DNA from: an uncultured Prevotella sp.
GTDB taxonomy: Bacteria; Bacteroidota; Bacteroidia; Bacteroidales; Bacteroidaceae
Direction of reading: 5' to 3'
Assembly: GCA_900546345.1 (NCBI GenBank)
Contig: URCI01000009.1
Span: 1-64,000 of the forward strand
Length of the DNA: 64,000 nucleotides
Shown here: one piece after another, positions 27,457 through 36,741 of the stretch
Position numbering within the stretch: the stretch's first letter is position 1
How the letters are laid out: each line of letters begins with the position of its first letter
The notes under the pieces: generated by a model
Told to the model about the DNA's origin: nothing
The model's database searches: none
What the model saw: the letters and a program-made list of their open reading frames with translations, nothing else
Program-made: the position numbers and the translations under genes

Positions 27457-30048
27457 TTATCTGATATGTGATGTGTTTTTTGCGGTTTCGGCATAGACGA
27501 CATATTTCTTGCCACGTTGCGTGTCGAGGTCATACTCATATACTTTCGGTATCTTCACGTCGTTCAGTCGTTGGGTGTGGATGAGTGGCTGTTGGATAGC
27601 GGCTGTTGCCAACAAGTCATTGCCGCATGCGCCTTTGGCTGTCCGCAACCCTTTGCCCTTGAGTGGGACATAGGATCTGAGTCGCAGCACACCACCAATC
27701 GTGGAGGTGACGGTGGCCTGTGTCAGCCGGCCCTGGCTCCACTGCTCGTCAACGACGAAACCGCCACGGGCGTGCAGCCCCTTGACGTGACCTTTGCGCC
27801 ATTCGGTGGGCAGAGCGGGCAGGAGGTGCACGGCACCGTCGTGGCTTTGCAAGAGCATCTCGGCAATGCCGGCGGTGAAGCCAAAGTTGCCGTCGATCTG
27901 GAAAGGAGGGTGCGCATCGAAGAGGTTGGGATAGATGCGGCCGTTGGGAAACTGACGTTGCAGCGAGTCACAAGGCAGGACATGCAGCATGTTGTCGATG
28001 ATGTGCAGGGCATGGTTGCCGTCGAGCATTCGCGCCCAAAAGTTGATCTTCCATGCCAGGCTCCATCCTGTGGCCATGTCGCCACGCTGCATGAGCGTCG
28101 TGTGTGCGGCACTGAAGAGTTCGGGATGGCTGAATGGCGAGATCTGGTTGCTGGGGTAGAGACCATAGAGATGAGAGATGTGGCGGTGATCATCCTTGGG
28201 ATTGTCACCGTCGATGAGCCATTCCTGCAATTGTCCATACCGTCCGATCTGCATGGGCGGTAACAGTTTGCGTTTCTCTTTGGCTTCCTGACGGAATGTG
28301 GCGTCGGTGTCGAGAAGTTCAGACGCGTGGATGGCCGAGGACAGCACATCAAAGACGATCTGATTGTCCATCGTGCTGCCGGCTGTCACAGACGTATGTT
28401 TTCCCATCGGTCCATGCTCGGGACTCACGGAGGGATAAATGATGAATGATGAATGTTGGGTGTTGAGTGATGAATTGAGCGGGCTGGAGGACAGAAACAG
28501 ACGGAGAGAGTCGTCGGGAACAACCTGACCATAGTCCATCAGGAAACGGGCGGCAGAACGGATGACAGGATACCACTGACGCAGGAAAGACAGGTCGCCC
28601 GTGAAGAGATAGTGTTGCCACAGATGTGTGGTCAGCCATGCGCCACCGCAAGGAAACATGCCCCAGTAGGCACCGTCAATAGGGCCGGAGACACGCCAAA
28701 GGTCGGTGTTGTGATGGGCCACGAAGCCGCGGCAGCCATACATGGTCTGTGCTGTGCGAGTGCCCGTCTCGCTCAGGTCGTGAATGAGGGAGAAGAGTGG
28801 GGGCAGCGTGCTGGGCAGTCCGGTCACCTCGGCTGGCCAGTAGTTCATCTCGGTGTTGATGTTGATCGTGTACTTACTGTCCCAGGGTGCATAGAGTGCT
28901 TTGTTCCAGATGCCTTGCAGGTTGGCAGCCTGGCCGCCGGGCTGTGAAGAGGATAGGAGCAGATAGCGGCCATACTGAAACATCAGTTCCACGAGTCGGG
29001 TGTCGTGCTGTCGGGCTGCGTGTCGGAGCAGGCTGTCTGTGGACAGAAAGGTCTGTTGCCTTGTCCCGCCCAATGAGAGCGACACATTGTCAAAGCGGGG
29101 CATATAGATGGCCAGGTGGCGACGCAATTGCAGAGAATAGTCGCCTTTGAGCGCTTGGGACATGAGTGTATGGGCTCTTTCCCGGGCGTTGCCACTGATG
29201 TCGTGATAGTTGACAAAGTTGGTGGCGGCGGTGAGATAGATCGTGGCGGATCGCGCCCCGGTCACGCTGAGGGTTTTCCCATCGTTGCTCACGCTGCCGT
29301 CGGTTTTCACTGCCACTTGGCAGACGGCATGCAGCCCGGCTTTCACGCCCTCCTGGCCGACGCCCTCGACGCTCATCTCAAGTCTGCCCTCGTCAGTCCC
29401 TATGGTGTTTTTCAAGGGTGAGGACAGTCCTACGGTGAAGGAGAGTACGCCCCGCCGCGAGGCTTCCATGTGGACGGCCATGAAACGACCATCGAATGAG
29501 GTGAACACCGTGCGTCGCACCCTGACCCCTTTCACCGTGAATGTCGTGGTGCATACCGCACTGTCGAGTGACAGCCAACGGTGATAAGCTTTCGCAGCTT
29601 TCGCTTCCGGCATGTCGATATGCAGCGTGCCGAGTGGCAGAAAACGCATGCCGTTCCTGCCCGTGAAGAAATTGTGGTTGATGACGTGCTCAGCCTTGTC
29701 TTCCTGTCCATGGCGGATCAGCTGTCTGACCCATGAGAGTGAGTCCTTGGCGCGTGGCGCATCGTTGTGATGTGGCGAGCCCGACCAGAAAGAAGTCTCG
29801 TTCAAGTCGATGCACTCATGGTCTGTTCCCCCATAGATCATACCGCCGATGAAGCCATTGCCTACGGGCAACGCCTCCCACCAGTTGTGGGCCGGTTGAT
29901 GGTATACAAGTCGCTGCCCTTCGCTCTTATGGCTCTTGGCCTTGGAGGGCAAAGAGATGAGCAGTAGAAACAGAAAGGCGGAAAGGAGCAGAAGATAACC
30001 TCCACGGTTGGTATTCCACACAGGATGACGATGAGACAGGCGATACAT
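27457..30048 (-). CDS. Glycoside hydrolase family 95 (alpha-L-fucosidase or alpha-L-galactosidase)
   Basis: An 863-residue enzyme. ATG 30048 starts a leader with a long hydrophobic segment ([20 protein letters not shown]) that fits a signal peptide or anchor; an in-frame ATG 138 bp upstream lies before the predicted transcript start and is not used. The GH95 signatures are [19 protein letters not shown], the substrate-site segments NLQGIWN and [18 protein letters not shown] and [18 protein letters not shown]95 members cleave alpha-1,2-L-fucose or, in xylan loci of Bacteroides ovatus, alpha-L-galactose from corn-type xylan. The company of GH115 and GH43 favours the second. First gene of the operon. 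Confidence 0.92.
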   Translation of the reverse strand: MYRLSHRHPVWNTNRGGYLLLLSAFLFLLLISLPSKAKSHKSEGQRLVYHQPAHNWWEALPVGNGFIGGMIYGGTDHECIDLNETSFWSGSPHHNDAPRAKDSLSWVRQLIRHGQEDKAEHVINHNFFTGRNGMRFLPLGTLHIDMPEAKAAKAYHRWLSLDSAVCTTTFTVKGVRVRRTVFTSFDGRFMAVHMEASRRGVLSFTVGLSSPLKNTIGTDEGRLEMSVEGVGQEGVKAGLHAVCQVAVKTDGSVSNDGKTLSVTGARSATIYLTAATNFVNYHDISGNARERAHTLMSQALKGDYSLQLRRHLAIYMPRFDNVSLSLGGTRQQTFLSTDSLLRHAARQHDTRLVELMFQYGRYLLLSSSQPGGQAANLQGIWNKALYAPWDSKYTININTEMNYWPAEVTGLPSTLPPLFSLIHDLSETGTRTAQTMYGCRGFVAHHNTDLWRVSGPIDGAYWGMFPCGGAWLTTHLWQHYLFTGDLSFLRQWYPVIRSAARFLMDYGQVVPDDSLRLFLSSSPLNSSLNTQHSSFIIYPSVSPEHGPMGKHTSVTAGSTMDNQIVFDVLSSAIHASELLDTDATFRQEAKEKRKLLPPMQIGRYGQLQEWLIDGDNPKDDHRHISHLYGLYPSNQISPFSHPELFSAAHTTLMQRGDMATGWSLAWKINFWARMLDGNHALHIIDNMLHVLPCDSLQRQFPNGRIYPNLFDAHPPFQIDGNFGFTAGIAEMLLQSHDGAVHLLPALPTEWRKGHVKGLHARGGFVVDEQWSQGRLTQATVTSTIGGVLRLRSYVPLKGKGLRTAKGACGNDLLATAAIQQPLIHTQRLNDVKIPKVYEYDLDTQRGKKYVVYAETAKNTSHIR

Positions 30049-30156
30049 GACTGTTGTTTTTACTTTGATTGTTTCGTGAATGGCTTCGTTGTAGCAATGA
30101 TTGGGAATCGATCCCGCAGGCTGCCTGCCATGAAGGAGGCTTGCCGCTTGTATGGG

Positions 30157-30164
30157 CAAAGTTA
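30157..30164 (-). promoter_or_regulatory. -7 box of the GH95-GH115-GH43 operon
   Basis: TAACTTTG on the minus strand. A direct repeat of TGWWACRTTT lies exactly 27 bp upstream of it, the same spacing as at the SusC gene at 63241. The -33 box is poor, as expected for an activator-dependent promoter. Confidence 0.6.
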
Positions 30165-30191
30165 GTAAAAATAAAACAAAAAGCATGGATA

Positions 30192-30223
30192 AAACGTATC
30201 AATTTAGTTTAGAAAACGTTTCA
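30192..30223 (-). promoter_or_regulatory. Direct repeat of TGWWACRTTT (22-bp offset), likely PUL operator
   Basis: On the minus strand TGAAACGTTT (30214-30223) and TGATACGTTT (30192-30201) lie 22 bp apart in the same orientation. Identical or similar decamers occur upstream of the hybrid sensor gene and of two SusC genes. AraC-type output domains bind direct repeats about two helical turns apart. Confidence 0.6.
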
Positions 30224-30344
30224 TCAAATGGCTATGAACTGTTTTACAAAGAATATGATACAAATTTGCCTTCTGTCACACTGTACATAAGTTGTGTGAG
30301 TTTTTCCCATTTGTTAGTTTTCTTTGTCAATATCCGAACATTGT

Positions 30345-30383
30345 TTTGCTTTTCCAAGATTTTTGTGTTACTTTGCATGCAAA
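30345..30383 (+). promoter_or_regulatory. Promoter and overlapping palindrome of the thiD-araC/pdxST operon
   Basis: TTTG at 30345-30348, 19 bp spacer, TTACTTTG at 30368-30375 (one mismatch to TAnnTTTG). The perfect 12-bp palindrome TTTGCATGCAAA at 30372-30383 overlaps the -7 box and the predicted transcript start, a good place for an operator. It lies 30 bp before the start codon. Confidence 0.55.
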
Positions 30384-30413
30384 TAAGATTGATAGCAGCA
30401 AAGCATAGTATAG

Positions 30414-31388
30414 ATGAAAGCAATACTCTCCATCACAGGTTCGGACAGCTGTGGCGGTGCAGGCATACAGGCCGATATCAAGACGATCAGTCAGTTAGGT
30501 GGTTATGCCCTCACCGCTATTACTTCCATCACCGTACAGAACACGTTGGGCATCCAAGACTATTACGACCTGCCCCCCGAGACGGTCAGAGGACAGGTGG
30601 AGGCCATTATCAACGATGTGCAACCCACTGTGGTGAAGGTGGGCTTGATTCGCACGCTTGCCACGCTCAATGTCATTGTGGATCTGTTGCAGAAGTATCG
30701 GCCTGACTGCGTGATCTATGATGCGGTCGTGCGCACTACGCAGGGACAGCAGCTGATCCCGGATGATGTTCACGAAATGATCCTGAGACGGCTCTTGCCA
30801 CTTTGTTCCGTTGTCATCATCGGCAAGGATCAGCCGGTAGGTCCCTTGCCGGCGTCGGTTCATATCTACGCGATCGACGACAATCCACAGCACGGCTATG
30901 CCAACGGCTTTTCTTCGGCATTGGCCTGTTTCGTCAGTCAGGGCCATCCTCTCGATGAGGCTTTGGATCGAGCACAGAACTATGTCAACGCTCAGTCGAC
31001 GTCTGGCTCCAATGCCACGGGCCGTTGCGGAGTGCTTTACCGGCTGTTTCTCGACGCCATTGCTGACCGGGGCGACGAATACCACGATGTCAATTACTAT
31101 GCAGATCATCTCAATGTCAGTGCCCGCTATCTGGCGCAGGTCACGCACCGCGCTGTAGGGCTCAGTCCCAAGCAGATCGTTGACAGGGAGATGACACGTG
31201 TCTTACAGGCATCGCTGCTCTCTTCCACACAGCCCTTGCAGCAATTGGCCTACGACCATGGCTTCACTTCGCAACAGCATTTCACTAAGTTCTTCAAGAA
31301 GCAGACGGGAATGACGCCCAGTCAATACCGGATGAGGGCCAAGCGAAGGGCTACAAGTGATTCTGATCATCAGGATAAAGCAAAATAA
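30414..31388 (+). CDS. ThiD-like pseudokinase fused to an AraC DNA-binding domain
   Basis: A 324-residue fusion. Residues 1-205 match the ThiD/PdxK ribokinase fold: [18 protein letters not shown], then [28 protein letters not shown] and [16 protein letters not shown]. Residues 222-308 are an AraC double HTH ([45 protein letters not shown]). The kinase part is incomplete. Between LLPLCSVVI (127-135) and HGYANGF (160-166) only about 25 residues remain where ThiD has about 70, removing the NxxE and KGGH segments of the nucleotide site. The catalytic loop GTGC/D reads GYAN, losing the anion-hole glycine and catalytic residue. Start ATG 30414 follows a good promoter. It is followed 16 bp later by pdxS and then pdxT, so the likely job is sensing a pyridoxine-type ligand and controlling PLP synthesis. 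That function is inference. Confidence 0.85.
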   Translation: MKAILSITGSDSCGGAGIQADIKTISQLGGYALTAITSITVQNTLGIQDYYDLPPETVRGQVEAIINDVQPTVVKVGLIRTLATLNVIVDLLQKYRPDCVIYDAVVRTTQGQQLIPDDVHEMILRRLLPLCSVVIIGKDQPVGPLPASVHIYAIDDNPQHGYANGFSSALACFVSQGHPLDEALDRAQNYVNAQSTSGSNATGRCGVLYRLFLDAIADRGDEYHDVNYYADHLNVSARYLAQVTHRAVGLSPKQIVDREMTRVLQASLLSSTQPLQQLAYDHGFTSQQHFTKFFKKQTGMTPSQYRMRAKRRATSDSDHQDKAK

Positions 31389-31404
31389 TCTAAGTAAAGA
31401 AACA

Positions 31405-32280
31405 ATGGAAAACGACAGACAAACTTTGAACCGCAACTTGGCACAGATGCTCAAGGGCGGTGTGATCATGGATGTGACAACGCCTGAACAGGCTAAGATC
31501 GCAGAAGAGGCCGGTGCCTGCGCCGTCATGGCCTTGGAACGTATTCCGGCTGATATTCGTGCGGCCGGTGGCGTGGCTCGTATGAGCGACCCGAAGATGA
31601 TCAAGGGTATCCAGGCTGCTGTGAGCATCCCCGTGATGGCCAAGTGCCGTATCGGACATATTGCCGAGGCACAGATCTTGCAGGCGATCGACATCGACTA
31701 CATCGACGAGAGCGAGGTGCTTTCCCCTGCTGATGATGTCTACCATATCGATAAGACCCAGTTCCGTGTGCCTTTTGTCTGTGGTGCACGTAACCTCAGT
31801 GAGGCATTGCGCCGCATTGCTGAAGGTGCCACGATGATCCGCACCAAAGGTGAACCGGGTACCGGTGATGTCGTGCAGGCTGTGCACCACATGAGACTGA
31901 TGCAGAGCCAGATCCGTGAGCTTGTCGCCAAGCGCCCGGACGAGCTCTTCGAAGCAGCCAAGGAATTACAGGCTCCGTATGATCTGGTGAAATATGTTCA
32001 TGACCACGGTAAGTTGCCTGTGGTGAACTTCGCTGCCGGTGGCGTGGCGACACCTGCCGATGCCGCACTGATGATGGAGCTGGGCGCAGAAGGTGTGTTT
32101 GTTGGCAGTGGCATCTTCAAGAGCGGCAATCCACGCAAGCGCGCTGCTGCTATTGTGAAAGCAGTCACCAACTATCGCGATCCTAAGGTGCTTGCTGAGA
32201 TCAGTGAGGATCTTGGCGAGGCCATGGTGGGCATCAATGCTGATGAGATACAGTTGCTGATGGCCGAGCGAGGCAAGTAA
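31405..32280 (+). CDS. pdxS: Pyridoxal 5'-phosphate synthase, PdxS lyase subunit
   Basis: A 291-residue PdxS that builds PLP from ribose 5-phosphate, glyceraldehyde 3-phosphate and ammonia. The catalytic lysines lie in [28 protein letters not shown] and VMAKCRIGH; the phosphate site is [16 protein letters not shown] and [11 protein letters not shown]. The start at 31405 is chosen over an in-frame upstream extension overlapping the regulator gene. Stop is 21 bp before pdxT; the two subunits form a 12:12 complex. Confidence 0.97.
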   Translation: MENDRQTLNRNLAQMLKGGVIMDVTTPEQAKIAEEAGACAVMALERIPADIRAAGGVARMSDPKMIKGIQAAVSIPVMAKCRIGHIAEAQILQAIDIDYIDESEVLSPADDVYHIDKTQFRVPFVCGARNLSEALRRIAEGATMIRTKGEPGTGDVVQAVHHMRLMQSQIRELVAKRPDELFEAAKELQAPYDLVKYVHDHGKLPVVNFAAGGVATPADAALMMELGAEGVFVGSGIFKSGNPRKRAAAIVKAVTNYRDPKVLAEISEDLGEAMVGINADEIQLLMAERGK

Positions 32281-32301
32281 TGTCAGGGAGGACAGCCATC
32301 T

Positions 32302-32889
32302 ATGACGAAACGTATCGCTGTGCTGGCCCTGCAAGGGGCCTTTATAGAACATGAGAAGATGTTGCACCGGTTGGGTGCAGATGTCTTTGAGATCAGAGAA
32401 AAAGCCGACTGGCAGCAGCACAAGGACGGGCTGATCATACCAGGCGGAGAGAGTACGGTCATGGCAAAGCTGCTCGTGGAGTTAGGACTTCACGACGCGG
32501 TCCGCAACGACATCGTCGCCGGACTGCCGGTCTTTGGTACTTGCGCTGGCCTGATCCTTCTGTCAGAGCGTGTACGGCAACATGCCGGTGACGAGGTCGA
32601 ACCGATGTCCGGCGCACTTTCTACCATGGATATCACCACCTGCCGCAATGCTTATGGCCGACAGCTCGGCAGCTTTGCTACTGAAGCAGAACTGAAAGGT
32701 ATCGGGAAAGTGCCGATGACGTTTATCCGCGCCCCGTTTATCGAGTCGGTGGGTTCTAAGGCAAAGGCTTTGGCAAGTGTCGGCGGACATATCGTCGCTG
32801 CACGCCAGGACAACCAGCTCGTCACCGCTTTCCATCCGGAGCTCACCGATGACCCACGTGTGCACGAAGCCTTTTTGAAGATGATATAG
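32302..32889 (+). CDS. pdxT: Pyridoxal 5'-phosphate synthase, PdxT glutaminase subunit
   Basis: A 195-residue class I glutaminase that supplies ammonia to PdxS. Motifs LALQGAFIEHEKML, PGGES, the nucleophile elbow FGTCAGL (Cys near residue 79) and FHPELTDD with the catalytic His-Glu pair are intact. End of the regulator-pdxS-pdxT operon. Confidence 0.97.
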   Translation: MTKRIAVLALQGAFIEHEKMLHRLGADVFEIREKADWQQHKDGLIIPGGESTVMAKLLVELGLHDAVRNDIVAGLPVFGTCAGLILLSERVRQHAGDEVEPMSGALSTMDITTCRNAYGRQLGSFATEAELKGIGKVPMTFIRAPFIESVGSKAKALASVGGHIVAARQDNQLVTAFHPELTDDPRVHEAFLKMI

Positions 32890-32902
32890 CAAGGATAGAA
32901 GA

Positions 32903-32965
32903 CTATAGAGACTATAGAAACTATAGAAGCTATAGAAACTATAGAGATTATAAAAACTATAGAAT
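32903..32965. repeat. Seven tandem 9-bp repeats after pdxT
   Basis: Units of CTATAGARA start at 32903, 32912, 32921, 32930, 32939, 32948 (decayed to TTATAAAAA) and 32957. They fill the space between the pdxT stop and its terminator. The transcript would carry a repetitive A-rich 3' leader. Confidence 0.75.
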
Positions 32966-32979
32966 AACTACAAACAAAA

Positions 32980-33020
32980 ATACCCCAAAGCCACCACTAT
33001 GGTAGCTTTGGGGTATCGCT
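32980..33020. terminator. Terminator after pdxT, convergent with nifJ
   Basis: ATACCCCAAAGC (32980-32991) pairs perfectly with GCTTTGGGGTAT (33005-33016); inner bases ACC/GGT extend the stem. It lies between the convergent pdxT and nifJ genes and can serve both strands. Confidence 0.75.
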
Positions 33021-33023
33021 TTT

Positions 33024-33070
33024 CTCCCCCCTTGGGGGGAGTTAGAGAGGGGGGGCCCCCCCCCCCCCCT
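33024..33070. repeat. GC homopolymer cluster (C6/G6 hairpin, then G7C14)
   Basis: CCCCCCTTGGGGGG is followed by seven G (33049-33055) and fourteen C (33056-33069). It starts 7 bp from the nifJ stop codon on the convergent strand. It may act as a terminator hairpin for nifJ; run lengths of this kind are often variable or miscalled. Confidence 0.7.
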
Positions 33071-33076
33071 TGTGGA

Positions 33077-36000
33077 TTAGATGATCTCGCTCCAGTCTTC
33101 CTTTGTCTTGCGAACGTAAGACATGTAGCGGCGCTTAGCGCTCTTCTCGGTCTCGTCGAAGAGCTCATCAGCCTTGTCAGGGAATGCCTTCTTCAGAGAA
33201 GAGAAGCGGACCTCACCCATGAGGTAGTCCTTGAACTTATCCCAGTTAGGCTCCTTAGAGTCGAGCTGGAACGGGTTCTTGCCCTGCTCGGCAAGGCGCG
33301 GATCGTAGCGCCACAGATGCCAGTAACCACACTCAACGGCCAGAGCCTCCTCATGCTGTGAGCGGCCCATGTTACGCTTGTCAGCCTTAGAGCCCTTGAT
33401 ACCGTGGTTGATACACGGAGCGTAGGCGATGACGAGAGACGGGCCTGGGTAAGACTCAGCCTCGCGGATTGCCTTCAGTGTCTGAGCGTTGTCGGCACCC
33501 ATAGCGATCTGAGCCACATAGATGTAGCCGTAGGTAGTCTCCATCAGACCCAGATCCTTCTTGCTCACGCGCTTGCCGCTGGCAGCGAACTGAGCGATAG
33601 CGCCTAAAGGAGTAGCCTTGGAAGACTGTCCACCGGTGTTGGAGTACACCTCAGTATCGAGCACGAGGATGTTGACATCCTGGCCCTGAGCCAGCACGTG
33701 GTCGAGACCGCCGTAGCCGATATCGTAAGAAGCGCCGTCACCACCGATGATCCACTGTGAGCGCTTCACGAGGTAGTGCTCCAGCGGCAGCAGCTCCTTG
33801 CAGAACGGGCAGCCTGCCTCGGCACCCTTCTCGATGAGCGGCTTGAGCTCAGCGGCAGCAGCCTTTGAGCCCTCGGCATTGTCCTTCTCCTCAATCCACT
33901 TCTGAGCGGCAGCCTTGAAGTCGTCGGGAGTGTGATCGCCGGCCATAGCCTCGTTGAGCAGTCCGGTGATGCGCTCCTTCATCTTCTTGTTGGCGAGGTT
34001 CATACCCAGACCAAACTCGCAGAAGTCCTCAAACAGAGAGTTGTTGAAGGCTGGACCCTGACCCTTCTCGTTCTTGCAGTAAGGAGTGGAAGGAACAGAA
34101 GCGGAGTAGATGGAAGAGCAACCTGTAGCGTTGGCAATCATCTCGCGATCACCATAGAGCTGAGAGATGAGCTTCACATAAGGAGTCTCACCGCAGCCTG
34201 CGCAAGCACCAGAGAACTCGAAGAGAGTCTGAGCAAACTGAGAGTTCTTAGGACTCTGCTGGATGTCTACGAGATCCTGCTTAGACTTCACATTCTTTAC
34301 GAGGTACTGCCAGTTAGCAGCTTCCTTCTTCATTTCCTCAGCGTCTGGATCGAACGGCATCATCTTCAAAGCCTTCTCGACCTCACCGGTCTCCTTGTTC
34401 TTCTTACCCGGGCAGACATCGGCGCAGTTGCCACAGCCAAGGCAGTCGAGTACTGATGTCTCGATGCGGAACTTCATACCCTTGAGCTGCTTCGGAGCGA
34501 GGATGTCGATGGTCTTGCCATCGAAGCCGGCAGCTTCCTTCTCATCCATGACGAACGGACGGATACAGCCGTGAGGACAGCAGTAAGCACACTTGTTGCA
34601 CTGGATACAGTTGTCGGGATTCCAAGTAGGAACGAAGGCCTCCACGCCGCGCTTGTCGTAAGCGGCAGTGCCAACTTCCCAACGACCGTCAACGGTGTCA
34701 TGCTTAACGAAGTCAGAAACCTTGAGCAGGTCACCAGCCTGAGCGTTCATCGGACGGACAATCTCCTTAACGAATGCGGGAGCGTCGTCCTCGACCTCTG
34801 CGTCATCAGCAAGGTTTGCCCATGCGGGATCAACAGTCAGCTCCTTGTATTCACCGCCGCGATCAACAGCAGCGTAGTTCTTGTCAACGACATCCTGACC
34901 CTTCTTGCCGTAAGACTTCACGATGAAGGCCTTCATCTGCTCGACAGCGAGGTCGATAGGAATCACCTTTGTGATGCGGAAGAAAGCAGACTGCAGGATA
35001 GTGTTGGTACGGTTGCCCAAGCCAATCTCCTGTCCAATCTTGGTTGCATTGATGTAGTATACCTTGATATGATGCTTAGCGAAGTAGCGCTTCACCTTGT
35101 TCGGGATGAAGTTGACGAGCTCCTCACCGTCGAAGATGGTGTTGAGCAGGAAGGTACCGTTGTCGCGCAGACCACGTGTCACATCGTACATGTGGAGGTA
35201 AGCCTGGACGTGGCAAGCTACGAAGTTAGGTGTGTTGACCTGATAAGCGCTGTGGATAGGCTCGTCGCCGAAACGCAGGTGAGAGCAGGTGAAGCCACCC
35301 GACTTCTTAGAGTCGTAAGAGAAGTAAGCCTGGCAGTACTTGTTGGTGTTGTTACCAATGATCTGCACAGAGTTCTTATTGGCACCGACAGTACCATCAG
35401 AGCCCAAACCATAGAACTTAGCCTCGAAGAGAGAGTCACCGCCCATAGGAATCTCCTCGACCTCAGGCAGAGAAGTGAAGGTGACATCATCGACGATACC
35501 CACTGTGAAGTGGTTCTTCGGCTCGGGGAGCTCAAGGTTGTTGAAGACAGAAATGATCTTGGCAGGTGTGGTGTCGGAAGAACCGAGACCGTAGCGACCG
35601 CCAACGATGAGCGGTTTGCGAGGATCGTCGTAGAGTGCGCTCTTGACGTCGAGATACAGCGGCTCGCCCTCTGCGCCCGGCTCCTTGGTGCGGTCGAGCA
35701 CTGCAATACGCTTCACTGTGTCAGGAATGGCTTTGCGGATAGCTTCAACAGAGAACGGACGATAGAGGTGGACAGCCACCATACCGACCTTCTTGCCCTG
35801 CTTGGTAAGATAATCGATAGCCTCGCGTGCTGCCTCTGTAGCGGAACCCATCAGGATGATGATGTTTTCTGCATCCTTAGCACCATAGTAGTTGAAGAGG
35901 TGATACTCACGGCCGGTGATCTTGGAAATCTCAGCGAGGTGCTTCTCAACGATCTCAGGCACCTTGTCATAATAGGCGTTGCAAGCCTCGCGGTGTGTGA

Positions 36001-36682
36001 AGAAGGTCTCAGGGTTCTCGGCGGTACCACGTGTGTCAGGGCGCTCAGGGCTCATGGCACGGTCGCGGAAACGCTTGATCCACTCTGGATTGACGAGAGG
36101 ACGGATGTCTTCCATGTCCATGGCTTCAATCTTGTGGTACTCATGAGAGGTACGGAAGCCATCGAAGAAGTTGATGAAAGGTACAGAGCTCTCGAGTGTA
36201 GAGAGATAAGGTACGGCAGAGAGGTCCATGACCTCCTGGACGGAACCGGAGCAGAACATGGCGAAGCCGGTCTGACGGCAAGCCATGACATCTTGGTGAT
36301 CACCGAAGATACAGAGAGAGTGGCTGGCCAGCGTACGGGCAGAGACGTTGAACACACAAGGCAACAACTCACCGGCAATCTTGTACATGTTCGGAATCAT
36401 CAGCAGCAAGCCCTGAGATGCCGTATAGGTAGAAGTCAGTGCACCGGCTTGCAATGATCCGTGGACTGCACCAGCAGCGCCACCTTCAGACTCCATCTCC
36501 TGTACGGAAACAGTCTGACCAAACAAATTCTTACGACCCTTGGCTGCCCACTCATCGACGTGCTCAGCCATAGGAGACGACGGAGTGATGGGGTAGATGG
36601 CGGCCACCTCGGTAAACATGTAGCTTACATGAGCGGCTGCGGTGTTACCATCACAAGTCATGAATTTTTTTTCTTTTGCCAT
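33077..36682 (-). CDS. nifJ: Pyruvate:ferredoxin (flavodoxin) oxidoreductase
   Basis: A 1201-residue single-chain enzyme that converts pyruvate and CoA to acetyl-CoA, CO2 and reduced ferredoxin, central to anaerobic energy metabolism. Domain I has YPITPSSPMAEHVDEWAAKG near the N-terminus; two 4Fe-4S motifs are CIQCNKCAYCCPHGC (about 690) and CLGCGNCADVCPG (about 745); a further Cys pair is CAGCGETP; the TPP motif is GGDGASYDIGYGGLDHVL with NTGGQSSKATP. Codons look strongly biased, as expected for high expression. The AAA/DUF4143 gene lies 59 bp upstream in the same direction; no clear separate promoter was found in that gap. Confidence 0.97.
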   Translation of the reverse strand: MAKEKKFMTCDGNTAAAHVSYMFTEVAAIYPITPSSPMAEHVDEWAAKGRKNLFGQTVSVQEMESEGGAAGAVHGSLQAGALTSTYTASQGLLLMIPNMYKIAGELLPCVFNVSARTLASHSLCIFGDHQDVMACRQTGFAMFCSGSVQEVMDLSAVPYLSTLESSVPFINFFDGFRTSHEYHKIEAMDMEDIRPLVNPEWIKRFRDRAMSPERPDTRGTAENPETFFTHREACNAYYDKVPEIVEKHLAEISKITGREYHLFNYYGAKDAENIIILMGSATEAAREAIDYLTKQGKKVGMVAVHLYRPFSVEAIRKAIPDTVKRIAVLDRTKEPGAEGEPLYLDVKSALYDDPRKPLIVGGRYGLGSSDTTPAKIISVFNNLELPEPKNHFTVGIVDDVTFTSLPEVEEIPMGGDSLFEAKFYGLGSDGTVGANKNSVQIIGNNTNKYCQAYFSYDSKKSGGFTCSHLRFGDEPIHSAYQVNTPNFVACHVQAYLHMYDVTRGLRDNGTFLLNTIFDGEELVNFIPNKVKRYFAKHHIKVYYINATKIGQEIGLGNRTNTILQSAFFRITKVIPIDLAVEQMKAFIVKSYGKKGQDVVDKNYAAVDRGGEYKELTVDPAWANLADDAEVEDDAPAFVKEIVRPMNAQAGDLLKVSDFVKHDTVDGRWEVGTAAYDKRGVEAFVPTWNPDNCIQCNKCAYCCPHGCIRPFVMDEKEAAGFDGKTIDILAPKQLKGMKFRIETSVLDCLGCGNCADVCPGKKNKETGEVEKALKMMPFDPDAEEMKKEAANWQYLVKNVKSKQDLVDIQQSPKNSQFAQTLFEFSGACAGCGETPYVKLISQLYGDREMIANATGCSSIYSASVPSTPYCKNEKGQGPAFNNSLFEDFCEFGLGMNLANKKMKERITGLLNEAMAGDHTPDDFKAAAQKWIEEKDNAEGSKAAAAELKPLIEKGAEAGCPFCKELLPLEHYLVKRSQWIIGGDGASYDIGYGGLDHVLAQGQDVNILVLDTEVYSNTGGQSSKATPLGAIAQFAASGKRVSKKDLGLMETTYGYIYVAQIAMGADNAQTLKAIREAESYPGPSLVIAYAPCINHGIKGSKADKRNMGRSQHEEALAVECGYWHLWRYDPRLAEQGKNPFQLDSKEPNWDKFKDYLMGEVRFSSLKKAFPDKADELFDETEKSAKRRYMSYVRKTKEDWSEII

Positions 36683-36741
36683 TTTGTGAAAAATAGATGA
36701 TAAAAAGTTGATAATGTTTTTGCGTTATATTTATAAAGGAG

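Noticed and set aside
30049..30186. Upstream start for GH95 at 30186
   Set aside because: The -7 box at 30157-30164 lies inside this extension, and the signal-peptide-like leader starts at 30048.
34571..36457. A 628-codon open frame antisense to nifJ
   Set aside because: The nifJ motifs on the other strand are complete, and the strong codon bias of that gene explains the open antisense frame.
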